From positions 1 through 64,000 of the forward strand of contig CAYSOF010000031.1 of assembly GCA_964432595.1 (NCBI GenBank): DNA of 64,000 nt, written 5' to 3'. The notes beneath the pieces are model-generated. The model had not been told where the DNA came from and ran no database searches. It was given only the letters and a program-made list of their open reading frames with translations. A program made the translations under genes and the position numbers. Below are positions 7,715 to 15,111 of this stretch, in pieces. This DNA is from DASYLJ01 sp964432595 (GTDB lineage: Bacteria > Desulfobacterota > Binatia > DP-6). Position 1 is the first letter of the stretch. Each line of letters starts with the position of its first letter.

Positions 7715-10018
7715 TCACGGCTCGCAGATCAGCTTGAGCACGCTCTGCGCGCGGCCGCTCTGCGCAGTGACGGCCAGCTTGAGCACCTTGCGCCCGGGGC
7801 GCGCGCCGCGTGTCGGCACCACCAGGGCCAGCGGCGCGCTGCACTGATTGCGCGCCTGCGCCCCGAGATCGAGCGCGCCGGCCAGCGTCGCCAGGTTGGC
7901 CGTGTCGGCCGCGTCGCGCGCGCGCTTTGGCGCGCGCACCACGATGGTGTTCGTGGCGAGCGGAATGCAGGCGGGGAAGCGTGGATCGGCGTTGTTGATG
8001 CAGAGCTGCGCGCGCATCGTGCACTGGCCCGCCGTCCCGTCGGCATCGCACGACGGGTCGCCGTCACGGCAGCGCAGCGTCGGCGACGGCAGCCCCTTCC
8101 GCAGCGGCGCAGGCGCCTCGGGACGCCACTCCGCCAGGCATCGCGTCGGCGGCTTCCCCGGCGCGGGGATGCACTGGCCCGGCTTCGCCGCGGTGCACGA
8201 GCAGGCGTCGCCGACGCCATCGCCGTCGGCGTCCGTGTCGTCGGCCGACGCGCGACGCGGACAGAGGTCCGTCGGATCGCAGCGCCCGTCGCCGTCCGTG
8301 TCCGGCGCGAGTGCATGGGTACAGCCGACCGCGGCGTCGCAGGCGTCCGCCGTGCACGGATCGCCGTCGTCGCATCCGATCGACGTGGCGACGCAGAGCC
8401 CGGTGCTCGCGTCGCAGGCATCCGTCGTGCAGGCGTCGCCGTCGTCGCAGGCGACGTGGCCCGGATCGACGCACGCGCAGCCCGTCGCGTCGACCGCCAG
8501 ACCGGCGCCGGTGCCGGCGCAGTCGTCGTGGAGATCGACGACGCCGTCGCCGTCCGAGTCGTCGATCGCGTCGCACAGCCCGTCGAGATCGCTGTCCGGT
8601 ATCGGCGTGAAGGCGCAGCCGGTGGCGGGCTCGCAGGCATCGGCGGTACACGGCTCATCGTCGTCGCACGTGACCGCGCCATGCACGCAGGCGGCGCTGG
8701 CGGGGTTGCACGTGTCGGTGGTGCAGAGCGACTGGTCGTCGCAGCTCGCGTGCCCGGCGTCGGCGCACGCGCAGCCGCTCGCGTCGACGGCGAGGCCGCT
8801 CGCGGTCGAGGGGCAGTCGTCGCTCGCGTCGGGTACCCCGTCGCCGTCGCCGTCCGGCGCGCCGGCGTTGCTGCCCGGGTAGATCGCCGCCATGCCCGCC
8901 CGATCGTCGGCGCGCAGCGATGCGCCCCGACCGTCGATGTGCGCGAGGAAGTACATGGTCGCGTCGGCCAGCGCGTCGCTCGGCTCGTCGGGGTTCTGCG
9001 ACGAATGCCCGAGCCCGATCGCGTGGCCGATCTCGTGCGTCAGCACTTCCGCGACGCCCGCCGCGCCGAAGCACGCGCCGACGCCGTCGTTGAACGTCAC
9101 GTCGCCTTCGTCGATGCGCTCGAACGTGACGCCGTTCACCGTGCTGGTCCCACTCGTCGTGCAGAAACCGCCGACCGCGAGCACGCCGGTGCAACCCGCC
9201 AGCGGTGGGATCTCGCCGAGCGGGTCGTTGAACTGGATCCTGCTGGCACCGTCGCAGGTGCCGCCGGCGATCGACGCGGCCGCGATCGTGTCCGCGCCGC
9301 GCAGGAGCACCAGGTCCGACGTGGCCACGTCGGTCCACGCCGCCAGCGACGCGGCCACGGCGGCGTCGCTGGCGCTCGCGGTCAGCGCCGCCTCGTCGTT
9401 CGCTACGCGGAACGTCACGCTCGGCGTCGTCCACCGGCCGGGCGGGTTGCCGAGGAACGTGAAACGCGAGGTCACCATCCGTTGCGCGACCTCGCCCCGT
9501 CCGCGGGGAACGCGGCCGTCCGCCTCGTCGCGCGTCCGCTCACGCGCGGCGAGCGCGCGGAGCCGGGCGATGAACGTGCCGAGCGGCCGGACGTCGGCCC
9601 GCGGCACCGCCCGACGCGCCAGCCCGTCGGCCGTCACGCGATACGCCCCGAGCGCCATGCCGTTCGACCGCAGCCGGCCGTCATGGGTGCGCTGCAGGAA
9701 CACCAGCATGCGCTCGCCGCGGGCGAACTCCGGCCCGCCGTCGATCCAGACGAGGCGTCCCGGCACACGCCCGCCCGGCTGCGTCACGACGACGCGCCGG
9801 GACGCGAGGCGGCCTTTCACCGCCTGCTCGACCTCGAGCGTCACCTCGGTGACGAGCCGTCCGTCGCGCAGGGCCTGCGTCTCGATGCGACGCACGGTAC
9901 CCACCACGACGACGGCCGACGTCCGGACGAGGTCGGCGTCGGTCATGGGCACGAGCGTCGTCGCCGCCGCGGGCGCGGCGGCCAGGAGTGCGAGCAGCGG
10001 CAACGCGCGTTCCCACAT
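7715..10018 (-). CDS. Secreted metzincin (matrixin-like) metalloprotease with Cys-rich C-terminus
   Basis: The protein has 767 residues with a Sec signal peptide (residues 1 to about 20). Residues 20-160 form an unassigned domain. The protease domain holds HEIGHAIGLGH at 328-338, the zinc-binding HExxHxxGxxH of metzincins, and a downstream DATMYF with the likely Met-turn methionine at 355. After residue about 385 come calcium-type DGDGDG.PD repeats alternating with CDDGDACTTDAC cysteine-rich modules of the kind common in myxobacterial secreted proteins. The last 130 residues are a separate domain without a recognised family. The active-site motif is complete, so activity is expected. It is convergent with three disintegrin-loop repeat genes. 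Substrate is unknown. Confidence 0.85.
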   Translation of the reverse strand: MWERALPLLALLAAAPAAATTLVPMTDADLVRTSAVVVVGTVRRIETQALRDGRLVTEVTLEVEQAVKGRLASRRVVVTQPGGRVPGRLVWIDGGPEFARGERMLVFLQRTHDGRLRSNGMALGAYRVTADGLARRAVPRADVRPLGTFIARLRALAARERTRDEADGRVPRGRGEVAQRMVTSRFTFLGNPPGRWTTPSVTFRVANDEAALTASASDAAVAASLAAWTDVATSDLVLLRGADTIAAASIAGGTCDGASRIQFNDPLGEIPPLAGCTGVLAVGGFCTTSGTSTVNGVTFERIDEGDVTFNDGVGACFGAAGVAEVLTHEIGHAIGLGHSSQNPDEPSDALADATMYFLAHIDGRGASLRADDRAGMAAIYPGSNAGAPDGDGDGVPDASDDCPSTASGLAVDASGCACADAGHASCDDQSLCTTDTCNPASAACVHGAVTCDDDEPCTADACEPATGCAFTPIPDSDLDGLCDAIDDSDGDGVVDLHDDCAGTGAGLAVDATGCACVDPGHVACDDGDACTTDACDASTGLCVATSIGCDDGDPCTADACDAAVGCTHALAPDTDGDGRCDPTDLCPRRASADDTDADGDGVGDACSCTAAKPGQCIPAPGKPPTRCLAEWRPEAPAPLRKGLPSPTLRCRDGDPSCDADGTAGQCTMRAQLCINNADPRFPACIPLATNTIVVRAPKRARDAADTANLATLAGALDLGAQARNQCSAPLALVVPTRGARPGRKVLKLAVTAQSGRAQSVLKLICEP

Positions 10019-10104
10019 CGGACCGGACGCACACTGCAGCAGGAAACGTGCCCGATGCGCGGTGACGCCCGGTGGTGGACCGCCCGGCGCCCGATCGACG
10101 TTTC

Positions 10105-10138
10105 CGTGCCCAGCGTCACGTCTGCGACGCTGGGCACG
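10105..10138 (-). terminator. Hairpin after the thioredoxin-like gene
   Basis: A 13-bp perfect stem (cgtgcccagcgtc and its complement) with an 8-nt loop lies 13 nt past the minus-strand stop at 10152. It separates the thiol-redox pair from the protease gene downstream. No U-run. Confidence 0.55.
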
Positions 10139-10151
10139 CGGACGGTCGCCG

Positions 10152-10739
10152 TTACTTCTTGTACTTCACCGAGCAGCCGTACGGCTTCGTCTCGGCGGTA
10201 CGGACCGGCTTCCCGGCGGAGACGTCCTCGAGCGCCGCCGCGACGTAGTTCGTCGCCTTGCCGCCGTTGTCACCCGACGGATCGTCGTCGATCGCACCCT
10301 GGTACACCACGTTCCCGTTCGGATCGATCACGAACATGTGCGGCGTCGTCTTCGCGGCGTAGCTCGTGCCGATCTCGCCGCTGCGATCGCCGACGATCGG
10401 GTACGGGATGTCGTGCTCCTTCCGCCACGCCTGATCGCTGGCGTCGGTCGCGAAGTGGGTGCTGTCGACCGCGATCCAGACGACGTCCTTGCCCTTCCAC
10501 TGATCGGCGAGCGTCGTCATCGTGTCCGCGTCGTAGTGCCGCTGCACGAAGGGGCACTCCGGGTTCGTCCATTCGAGCACGACGATCTTGCCCTTGTACG
10601 CAGCGAGGTCGACGGGCTTGCCGTCCTGGTCCTTGCCGGCGAACGCCGGTGCGGGCTGCCCGGGCGTCACGGCGCCGGCGAGCGGCGCGAGGAGTGCGAC
10701 CGCGAGCGTCGTCGTCGCGGCGATGCGGAGAATCGTCAT
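10152..10739 (-). CDS. Exported thioredoxin-fold (redoxin / AhpC-TSA type) protein
   Basis: The protein has 195 residues. The start at 10739 was chosen because it precedes a signal peptide (residues 1 to about 24) and follows the previous stop by one base. The domain has the peroxiredoxin/TlpA pattern: VTPGQPAPAF near the mature N-terminus, then the active-site region EWTNPECPFV with a single cysteine (C62) instead of CxxC, and a cis-Pro-type KTTPHMFVID. A second cysteine is near the C-terminus (C190, YGCSVKYKK). It probably acts as a periplasmic thiol oxidoreductase or peroxidase. The gene directly upstream encodes a DsbD N-terminal-like domain, which suggests an electron donor-acceptor pair. 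The exact substrate is not evident. Confidence 0.8.
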   Translation of the reverse strand: MTILRIAATTTLAVALLAPLAGAVTPGQPAPAFAGKDQDGKPVDLAAYKGKIVVLEWTNPECPFVQRHYDADTMTTLADQWKGKDVVWIAVDSTHFATDASDQAWRKEHDIPYPIVGDRSGEIGTSYAAKTTPHMFVIDPNGNVVYQGAIDDDPSGDNGGKATNYVAAALEDVSAGKPVRTAETKPYGCSVKYKK

Positions 10740-10740
10740 G

Positions 10741-11565
10741 TCAGCGTTCCTTTCCATCCAGAGGAAGTCCGACCTGCGCGCCATGGCGCACGCCGGAGGC
10801 GTCGGCCCAGGTCACCAGCGAGTCGAGCACCGGCCCGGCGAGCGCCTGTCCCGCGAGCGTGCGGCCGCGCAGCGTGACCTCGGCGCGCCGTCCGTCGGCG
10901 CGCGCGGTGGCCTGCGCGACCTCGAGCGCCGGATCGAAGCCGGGGAAGAGCTCGACGGCGCCCGGCGCGGCCGGCCACTCGAGCGTCACCGTGAGCGTAC
11001 CTTCCGTGCCGTCGCTCGGAATCGCGCCCGTCGCGCCGGCGACGCGCGGTGCCTGCGGCGCGCCGGCCTGCAGCGGAAGGCGTGCGGCCCACTCCGTGAA
11101 CAGCGCCGGTTGCGCCGTCGCCGGTTGCGCGAGATCGAGGCTGGCCTTGCCGCGGATGCAGAGCTTCTCGCACGCAAGCCAGCCCACGTCGGCGCGCAGC
11201 GCGGCGTCCGTCGCGGTCGTCGCCGTGAGCGGCACGGACAGCAGCACCGTGTCCGCATATCCGTAGCCGACGAGCCCACCCGGCTGCTCGAAGCGGGTCG
11301 GGAGGGGCCAGCGCAGCGCGCCCGCCGCGACGCCGTCGGGCAGCGCCAGCTTCACCGACGTCGGCAGCCCGGTGTCGCCGGGATTCTGCCAGTAGACGTG
11401 CCAGCCGCGCTGGATCGTCAGCAGCACGCCGACCGTGAACGGCTGGCCGGGCACGACGCGGGCGGCATCGGCGACGAGCGTCGCCGTCACCGGTTGCATG
11501 TACACCGCCGCGGCGGTGCGGACGGTAGCGGCGCACAGCGCCAGCGCGAAGACGAGACGACGCAT
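10741..11565 (-). CDS. DsbD N-terminal-domain-like exported protein
   Basis: The protein has 274 residues. The Met at 11565 opens a signal peptide (RRLVFALALCA); an in-frame Met at 11589 is possible but adds only polar residues. The body matches the periplasmic N-terminal domain of DsbD/ScsB-type thiol reductases: a WHVYWQNPGD segment, GYGYAD, and the redox pair WLACEKLC (C132 and C136). The transmembrane and C-terminal thioredoxin parts of full DsbD are absent, so this is a stand-alone domain. It is one base from the thioredoxin-fold gene, so the two are probably translationally coupled. I infer thiol transfer in the periplasm. Confidence 0.78.
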   Translation of the reverse strand: MRRLVFALALCAATVRTAAAVYMQPVTATLVADAARVVPGQPFTVGVLLTIQRGWHVYWQNPGDTGLPTSVKLALPDGVAAGALRWPLPTRFEQPGGLVGYGYADTVLLSVPLTATTATDAALRADVGWLACEKLCIRGKASLDLAQPATAQPALFTEWAARLPLQAGAPQAPRVAGATGAIPSDGTEGTLTVTLEWPAAPGAVELFPGFDPALEVAQATARADGRRAEVTLRGRTLAGQALAGPVLDSLVTWADASGVRHGAQVGLPLDGKER

Positions 11566-11647
11566 CGGGCCTCTTCCTTCTGCAGGCAACCGGCGACCAG
11601 CTCAACCCCGTTGCCGCGGCAGCTTCGATCGACCGACACGGCCGTGC

Positions 11648-11653
11648 TATGGG
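11648..11653 (+). promoter_or_regulatory. Extended -10 element abutting the cupin start
   Basis: TGCTATGGG contains an extended -10 (TGn) and hexamer TATGGG ending 7 nt before the ATG at 11661. This predicts transcription starting at or next to the start codon. A poor -35 (TTCGAT, 11624-11629) is 18 nt upstream. An in-frame ATG at 11649 lies inside the hexamer and was therefore not chosen. Confidence 0.4.
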
Positions 11654-11660
11654 CGCGCCC

Positions 11661-12023
11661 ATGCCCACGTTGATCCCGAAGGCCACCCGTATCCTCGCCG
11701 CCGGCAACAAGCCGAAGGCGATCGACGAGTACGTCGGTCGCGTGAACTCCAACACCACGGCCTTGAGCGTCGCGCACATGCGGAGCCCGGGCGGATGGGT
11801 CGAGCCGGGGCAGCGTCCGGACTTCGACGAGTACACGGTCGTCCTGCGCGGCATGCTGCGCGTCGAGCACGAGGGCGGCGCGCTCGACGTGCGCGCCGGT
11901 CAGGCGGTCGTCGCCGCAGCGGGCGAGTGGGTGCGGTACAGCTCGCCGGAGCACGACGGAGCCGAATACGTCGCGGTCTGCCTACCGGCGTTCGCACCCG
12001 ACACCGTCCATCGTGACGAGTGA
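11661..12023 (+). CDS. Small single-domain cupin protein
   Basis: The protein has 120 residues and the layout of a single cupin barrel: DFDEYTVVLRGMLRVEHEGG corresponds to the first cupin strand pair, and VRAGQAVVAAAGEWVRYSSPE to the second motif. Metal ligands are poorly kept (no clear HxH), so catalysis is uncertain. No signal peptide. The gene stands alone, divergent from the DsbD-like gene. It is likely cytoplasmic and could be a small-molecule sensor or isomerase-like enzyme. I do not recognise a specific subfamily. Confidence 0.7.
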   Translation: MPTLIPKATRILAAGNKPKAIDEYVGRVNSNTTALSVAHMRSPGGWVEPGQRPDFDEYTVVLRGMLRVEHEGGALDVRAGQAVVAAAGEWVRYSSPEHDGAEYVAVCLPAFAPDTVHRDE

Positions 12024-12054
12024 CGTAGGCAGTGCGCTACATGGCGACGGGTAA

Positions 12055-12083
12055 TTGACACGGAGCGCCATTCGCGGCGAAGT
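12055..12083 (+). promoter_or_regulatory. Candidate promoter of the XRE regulator
   Basis: A consensus TTGACA (12055-12060) lies 17 nt upstream of CGAAGT (12078-12083), a very weak -10. The start codon is 8 nt beyond, the same geometry as other short-leader promoters here. Confidence 0.3.
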
Positions 12084-12091
12084 GGCGCCCC

Positions 12092-12577
12092 ATGGACACT
12101 GCAAACGACGCAGCTACGTCAGATACGTCCTGGGCCGGCTGGATGCGGGGCATGGGACGGAATACGCGCACGATGCGCGACTTCCTCGGCCTCACGCAGG
12201 AGCAGCTCGGCAAGCTCGCCGGCGTGAGCCAGGGCGCCATCAGCCGGCTCGAATCCGGGCGCGGCATGGCCACCCCGCTCCTGGTCGTCCTGAAGGTGCA
12301 CCACGCCTTCCGGCGCGCCCTCGCGTCGATCCCGGAGGACCTCCTGTCGGCCGACGCCCGGAAGATCCTCGACGACGACACGCGGCTGATCACCGAGGGC
12401 ACGAGCAGCGAGTATCGCGACATCCCGATGCTCAAGGACCCGGCGCTGCAGGAGTACGTGCAGATCTTCCAGGGCGTCCCGGAGCATCGCCGCGACACGT
12501 TCCTCGCCGTGGTGCGCGCCGCCGCGGGCGCCATCAGCGACCAGCACGACGCGGGCGACGTCGCGAAGCAAGCTTGA
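12092..12577 (+). CDS. XRE-family helix-turn-helix regulator
   Basis: The protein has 161 residues. A Cro/C1-type HTH lies at about residues 24-78 (RDFLGLTQEQLGKLAGVSQG, then AISRLESGRG), with the usual recognition-helix sequence. The C-terminal 80 residues are mostly helical and unassigned; they may form a dimerisation or sensing part. No phage or toxin-antitoxin partner is adjacent, so its target is unknown. Its stop lies 3 nt from the stop of the convergent lipoprotein gene, leaving no room for a terminator. Confidence 0.8.
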   Translation: MDTANDAATSDTSWAGWMRGMGRNTRTMRDFLGLTQEQLGKLAGVSQGAISRLESGRGMATPLLVVLKVHHAFRRALASIPEDLLSADARKILDDDTRLITEGTSSEYRDIPMLKDPALQEYVQIFQGVPEHRRDTFLAVVRAAAGAISDQHDAGDVAKQA

Positions 12578-12580
12578 GCG

Positions 12581-13084
12581 TCAGTCGGTCGCGTGCACCC
12601 AGCCGGTGACGCGCTTCCGCACCGGCGCCGGCGCGCCCTGCACCGGCGTCACACTGCCGGGCGGGGCGAGCACCTTACCGTCCGACGAGACCAGCGCGCC
12701 ATCGGGCGTGACGACCATGCGTTGTCCTGCGGGAATGGCTGGCGGGGCGCTCACGCCGGAGACCGGCATCGGCTGCGGCTCGGCGCTAGCCGCCGCGGGA
12801 TCGGCCTGGCCGGCCGCCGGCGCCGCCGGCATCGGCGACTCGCTCGCCGACGGCGCGATCGCGTACGGGTCCGCCGGCACCGCCCCCGGCTCCGCCGACG
12901 GCGCGGGCATCGCCGCCGCGGGTGCGGGCGACGGCGCCCCGTCGATCTGGCGCCGGAGCGGCTCGGAGCCCGTGCTCGTGAACGTCACGGCAGGCTCGTA
13001 CTCGTAGGTGGGCCGGGGCGCGCGGGTGCATCCGAGCACCGCCACCGCGCCGCACATCAGCCAGACCGTACGTGGTCGCCGCAT
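12581..13084 (-). CDS. Pro/Ala-rich lipoprotein of unknown function
   Basis: The protein has 167 residues. Start codons at 13084 and 13090 are both possible; 13084 is preferred because AGGAGG (complement of 13093-13098) is 8 nt upstream of it but only 2 nt from the other. Residues 1-19 form a lipoprotein signal ending in the lipobox VLGC. The middle is a low-complexity Ala/Pro stretch. The C-terminal part (GQRMVVTPDGALVSSDGKVL) looks like a short folded unit. No family recognised. It is probably envelope-attached. Confidence 0.6.
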   Translation of the reverse strand: MRRPRTVWLMCGAVAVLGCTRAPRPTYEYEPAVTFTSTGSEPLRRQIDGAPSPAPAAAMPAPSAEPGAVPADPYAIAPSASESPMPAAPAAGQADPAAASAEPQPMPVSGVSAPPAIPAGQRMVVTPDGALVSSDGKVLAPPGSVTPVQGAPAPVRKRVTGWVHATD

Positions 13085-13148
13085 CACCATCGCCTCCTCT
13101 GCCCGTATGCCCCGTGCCGGCGCCCCGGGCAATGCCTGGTCGCGGAGC

Positions 13149-13177
13149 TTGTTCTTGCACTTTCAGTGCAGTAAGTG
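13149..13177 (+). promoter_or_regulatory. Leaderless-type promoter of the MBL-fold lipoprotein
   Basis: TTGTTC (13149-13154), a 17-nt spacer and TAAGTG (13172-13177) end 6 nt before the ATG at 13184. The predicted transcript starts at the initiation codon. A small inverted repeat (gcact ttc agtgc, 13157-13169) lies in the spacer and could be an operator. Confidence 0.5.
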
Positions 13178-13183
13178 CCGCGC

Positions 13184-14206
13184 ATGCGACGACTCCTCTT
13201 GGTCGGACTGCTCGCCGCCACCCTCGCCTGCGACCGCCTGGTCGAGCGGCAGATCGCCGCGAACTTCGACCGGGCGCGCACCGACATGCTGACGTCGCCC
13301 GATCTGCAGGTCGTGCTGTGCGGGACGGGTTCGCCGCTGCCCGATGCGGCGCGCGCCTCGGCGTGCACGGCGATCGTCGCCGGCGGCGAGCTGGTGCTCG
13401 TCGACGTCGGTCCCGGCTCGTGGGAGGTCGCCGACCTGGCCAACCTGCCGACGAGCGCGCTCAGCGCGGTGCTGCTGACGCACTTCCACTCCGATCACAT
13501 CGGGGACCTCGGCGAGGCGATCACCCAGAGCTGGATCGCCGGCCGCGCCCGTCCGCTCGACGTCTACGGTCCGCCGGGGGTCGCGCGCGTCGTCGACGGC
13601 TTCGCGACGGCCTACGCATCGGACGTCGACTACCGCATCGCCCACCATGGCGAAGAGGCGTTGCCCCGTGCCGCAGCGGCCGCCGTCGCGCACGAGGTGC
13701 CGCTGCCCGCCGACCCGCTCGGCGCCACCGTCGTCTTCGAGCGCAACGGTCTCAAGGTCACGATGTTCCGCGTCGACCACACGCCGGTCGAGCCGGCGGT
13801 CGGCTACCGCTTCGACTACCGGGGCCGGTCGGTCGTCGTGAGCGGCGACACCGCGAAGAGCGCCAGCCTGATCGCCAACGCCAAAGGCGCGGACATCCTG
13901 ATCCACGAGGCGCTCCAGGCCGACATGGTGCAGCGGGCGAGCCGCGTCGCCGGTGAGACCGGCCGAGCCCGCCTCGCGGGGCTCTCGAAGGACATCCTGA
14001 ACTACCACGCGACGCCCGTGCAGGCGGCCGAGACGGCGCGCGAGGCCGGCGTGAAGCAGCTCGTCCTGAGCCATCTCGTCCCCGGGCCGTCGAACATGCT
14101 CGTGCGGCGGATGTTCCTGGACGGCGTCGGCGACGCCTACGACGGCGAGGTCACGATCGGGGAGGACGGCGCCGAGTTCATCCTGCCGCCGGCCGATTCC
14201 CGATAG
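13184..14206 (+). CDS. MBL-fold metallohydrolase lipoprotein (RNase Z / arylsulfatase-like)
   Basis: The protein has 340 residues. The first residues are a lipoprotein signal (RRLLLVGLLAATLAC), so the enzyme is membrane-anchored outside the cytoplasm. The fold is metallo-beta-lactamase: LCGTGSPLPD at the start of the domain, the zinc motif THFHSDHIGD (H100, H102, D104, H105), VVVSGDTAKS for the bridging Asp, and a final LSHLVP histidine. This is the tRNase Z/AtsA type layout, but an exported location argues against RNA processing; a phosphodiester or sulfate ester is more likely. A GTG at 13175 was rejected because it lies inside the -10 element. Confidence 0.8.
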   Translation: MRRLLLVGLLAATLACDRLVERQIAANFDRARTDMLTSPDLQVVLCGTGSPLPDAARASACTAIVAGGELVLVDVGPGSWEVADLANLPTSALSAVLLTHFHSDHIGDLGEAITQSWIAGRARPLDVYGPPGVARVVDGFATAYASDVDYRIAHHGEEALPRAAAAAVAHEVPLPADPLGATVVFERNGLKVTMFRVDHTPVEPAVGYRFDYRGRSVVVSGDTAKSASLIANAKGADILIHEALQADMVQRASRVAGETGRARLAGLSKDILNYHATPVQAAETAREAGVKQLVLSHLVPGPSNMLVRRMFLDGVGDAYDGEVTIGEDGAEFILPPADSR

Positions 14207-14212
14207 CACCCA

Positions 14213-14240
14213 TTGACGCCGGGTCGTCGCTCGCTACAAG
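14213..14240 (+). promoter_or_regulatory. Leaderless-type promoter of doxX-like gene
   Basis: TTGACG (14213-14218), a 16-nt spacer and TACAAG (14235-14240) end 6 nt before the ATG at 14247. The expected transcription start coincides with the start codon. Confidence 0.55.
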
Positions 14241-14246
14241 GCGCGC

Positions 14247-14627
14247 ATGGCGACGTTCATGCGACCCTACGAGCCCCAGTGCTACGCGCTCCTGCGCATC
14301 GTCACCGGCTTCCTCTTCCTCTGGCACGGATCGCAGAAGGTCCTCGGCTGGCCGGGTGAGGTTCCGGCCGGCGCACCCGCCGTGATCCTCTGGACGGCGG
14401 GCCCGATCGAGCTGATCGGCGGCGCGCTGGTGATGATCGGCCTCTTCACGCGCTGGGCCGCGTTCATCTGCAGCGGCACGATGGCGGCGGCTTACTGGAT
14501 GGCCCACGGCATGAACGCGCTGCTGCCCATCCAGAACGGCGGCGAGCTCGCCGTCATCTACTGCTTCGTCTTCCTCTTCATCGCGGCGCGCGGCAGCGGC
14601 ATCTGGAGCGCCGACGGCGGCAGCTAG
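14247..14627 (+). CDS. DoxX-family membrane protein
   Basis: The protein has 126 residues and four hydrophobic segments. The N-terminal pattern LLRIVTGFLFLWHGSQKVLG is the DoxX signature, followed by GPIELIGGALVMIGLFTRWAA. Members are inner-membrane proteins, often linked to thiol or redox homeostasis, but the molecular activity is poorly defined. The gene is alone on the plus strand and ends at a shared hairpin with the convergent operon. Confidence 0.82.
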   Translation: MATFMRPYEPQCYALLRIVTGFLFLWHGSQKVLGWPGEVPAGAPAVILWTAGPIELIGGALVMIGLFTRWAAFICSGTMAAAYWMAHGMNALLPIQNGGELAVIYCFVFLFIAARGSGIWSADGGS

Positions 14628-14660
14628 AGGCCGACCCAAGACTTCGTCTCGGGTCGGTCT
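14628..14660. terminator. Bidirectional terminator, copy 1 of a repeated element
   Basis: A 10-bp outer stem (14628-14637 with 14651-14660, one G-T pair) encloses an inner stem gac/gtc around ttc. It sits between two convergent stops. An 18-nt core, cccaagacttcgtctcgg, occurs again at 27543-27560 in the same context. Confidence 0.7.
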
Positions 14661-14661
14661 G

Positions 14662-15105
14662 CTAGGTCCGCGAGACGCGAAAGACCGGATAGCCCGGGGC
14701 GATCGCTCCCAACTCGGCGTCGCTCGACGTCGCGCCGACGCCCGGGAAGAACGCCCCCACCTCGAACGCCCAGCGCTGCAGGTACGCGCGCAGGATCGGC
14801 GGCTTCGCGTCGTCGGCGATCTCCGTCGCGGTGAACTCGCGCACCCGCCGGCCGAGACGGAACTCGCCGCGGCCCGACGCGCGCAGGTTGCGCACCCACT
14901 GCGTCTCGCCGCGCGGCGCGACCAGGTACGACGCGCCGTCGTGCTCGAGCACGTTGACCGGCACCACCTGCCACGCGCCCGTCCGACGGCCGCGGACCGC
15001 GAGGTTCCTCGACCCGTAGACGCTGACGCCGAGCCCGGCGAGACCGCGCACGAACGCGTTGAAGATCGACGCGCCGAGGTTCGGCGCCACGTAGCGGGCG
15101 GACAT
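14662..15105 (-). CDS. Nitroreductase/deazaflavin (F420)-dependent oxidoreductase family protein
   Basis: The protein has 147 residues, the usual size for the DDN-type split-barrel family. Typical features are GSRNLAVRGRRTGAWQVVPV near the N-terminus and SYLVAPRGETQWVRNLRASG, the cofactor-binding segment. Family members bind F420 or flavin and reduce varied substrates; here the substrate is unknown. It is the last gene of a minus-strand operon, 6 nt after the amidohydrolase stop. Confidence 0.8.
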   Translation of the reverse strand: MSARYVAPNLGASIFNAFVRGLAGLGVSVYGSRNLAVRGRRTGAWQVVPVNVLEHDGASYLVAPRGETQWVRNLRASGRGEFRLGRRVREFTATEIADDAKPPILRAYLQRWAFEVGAFFPGVGATSSDAELGAIAPGYPVFRVSRT

Positions 15106-15111
15106 CGAGGC

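Noticed and set aside
12092..13084. Toxin-antitoxin pair around the XRE regulator
   Set aside because: The neighbours are a cupin and a convergent lipoprotein; no toxin-like gene is next to it on the same strand.
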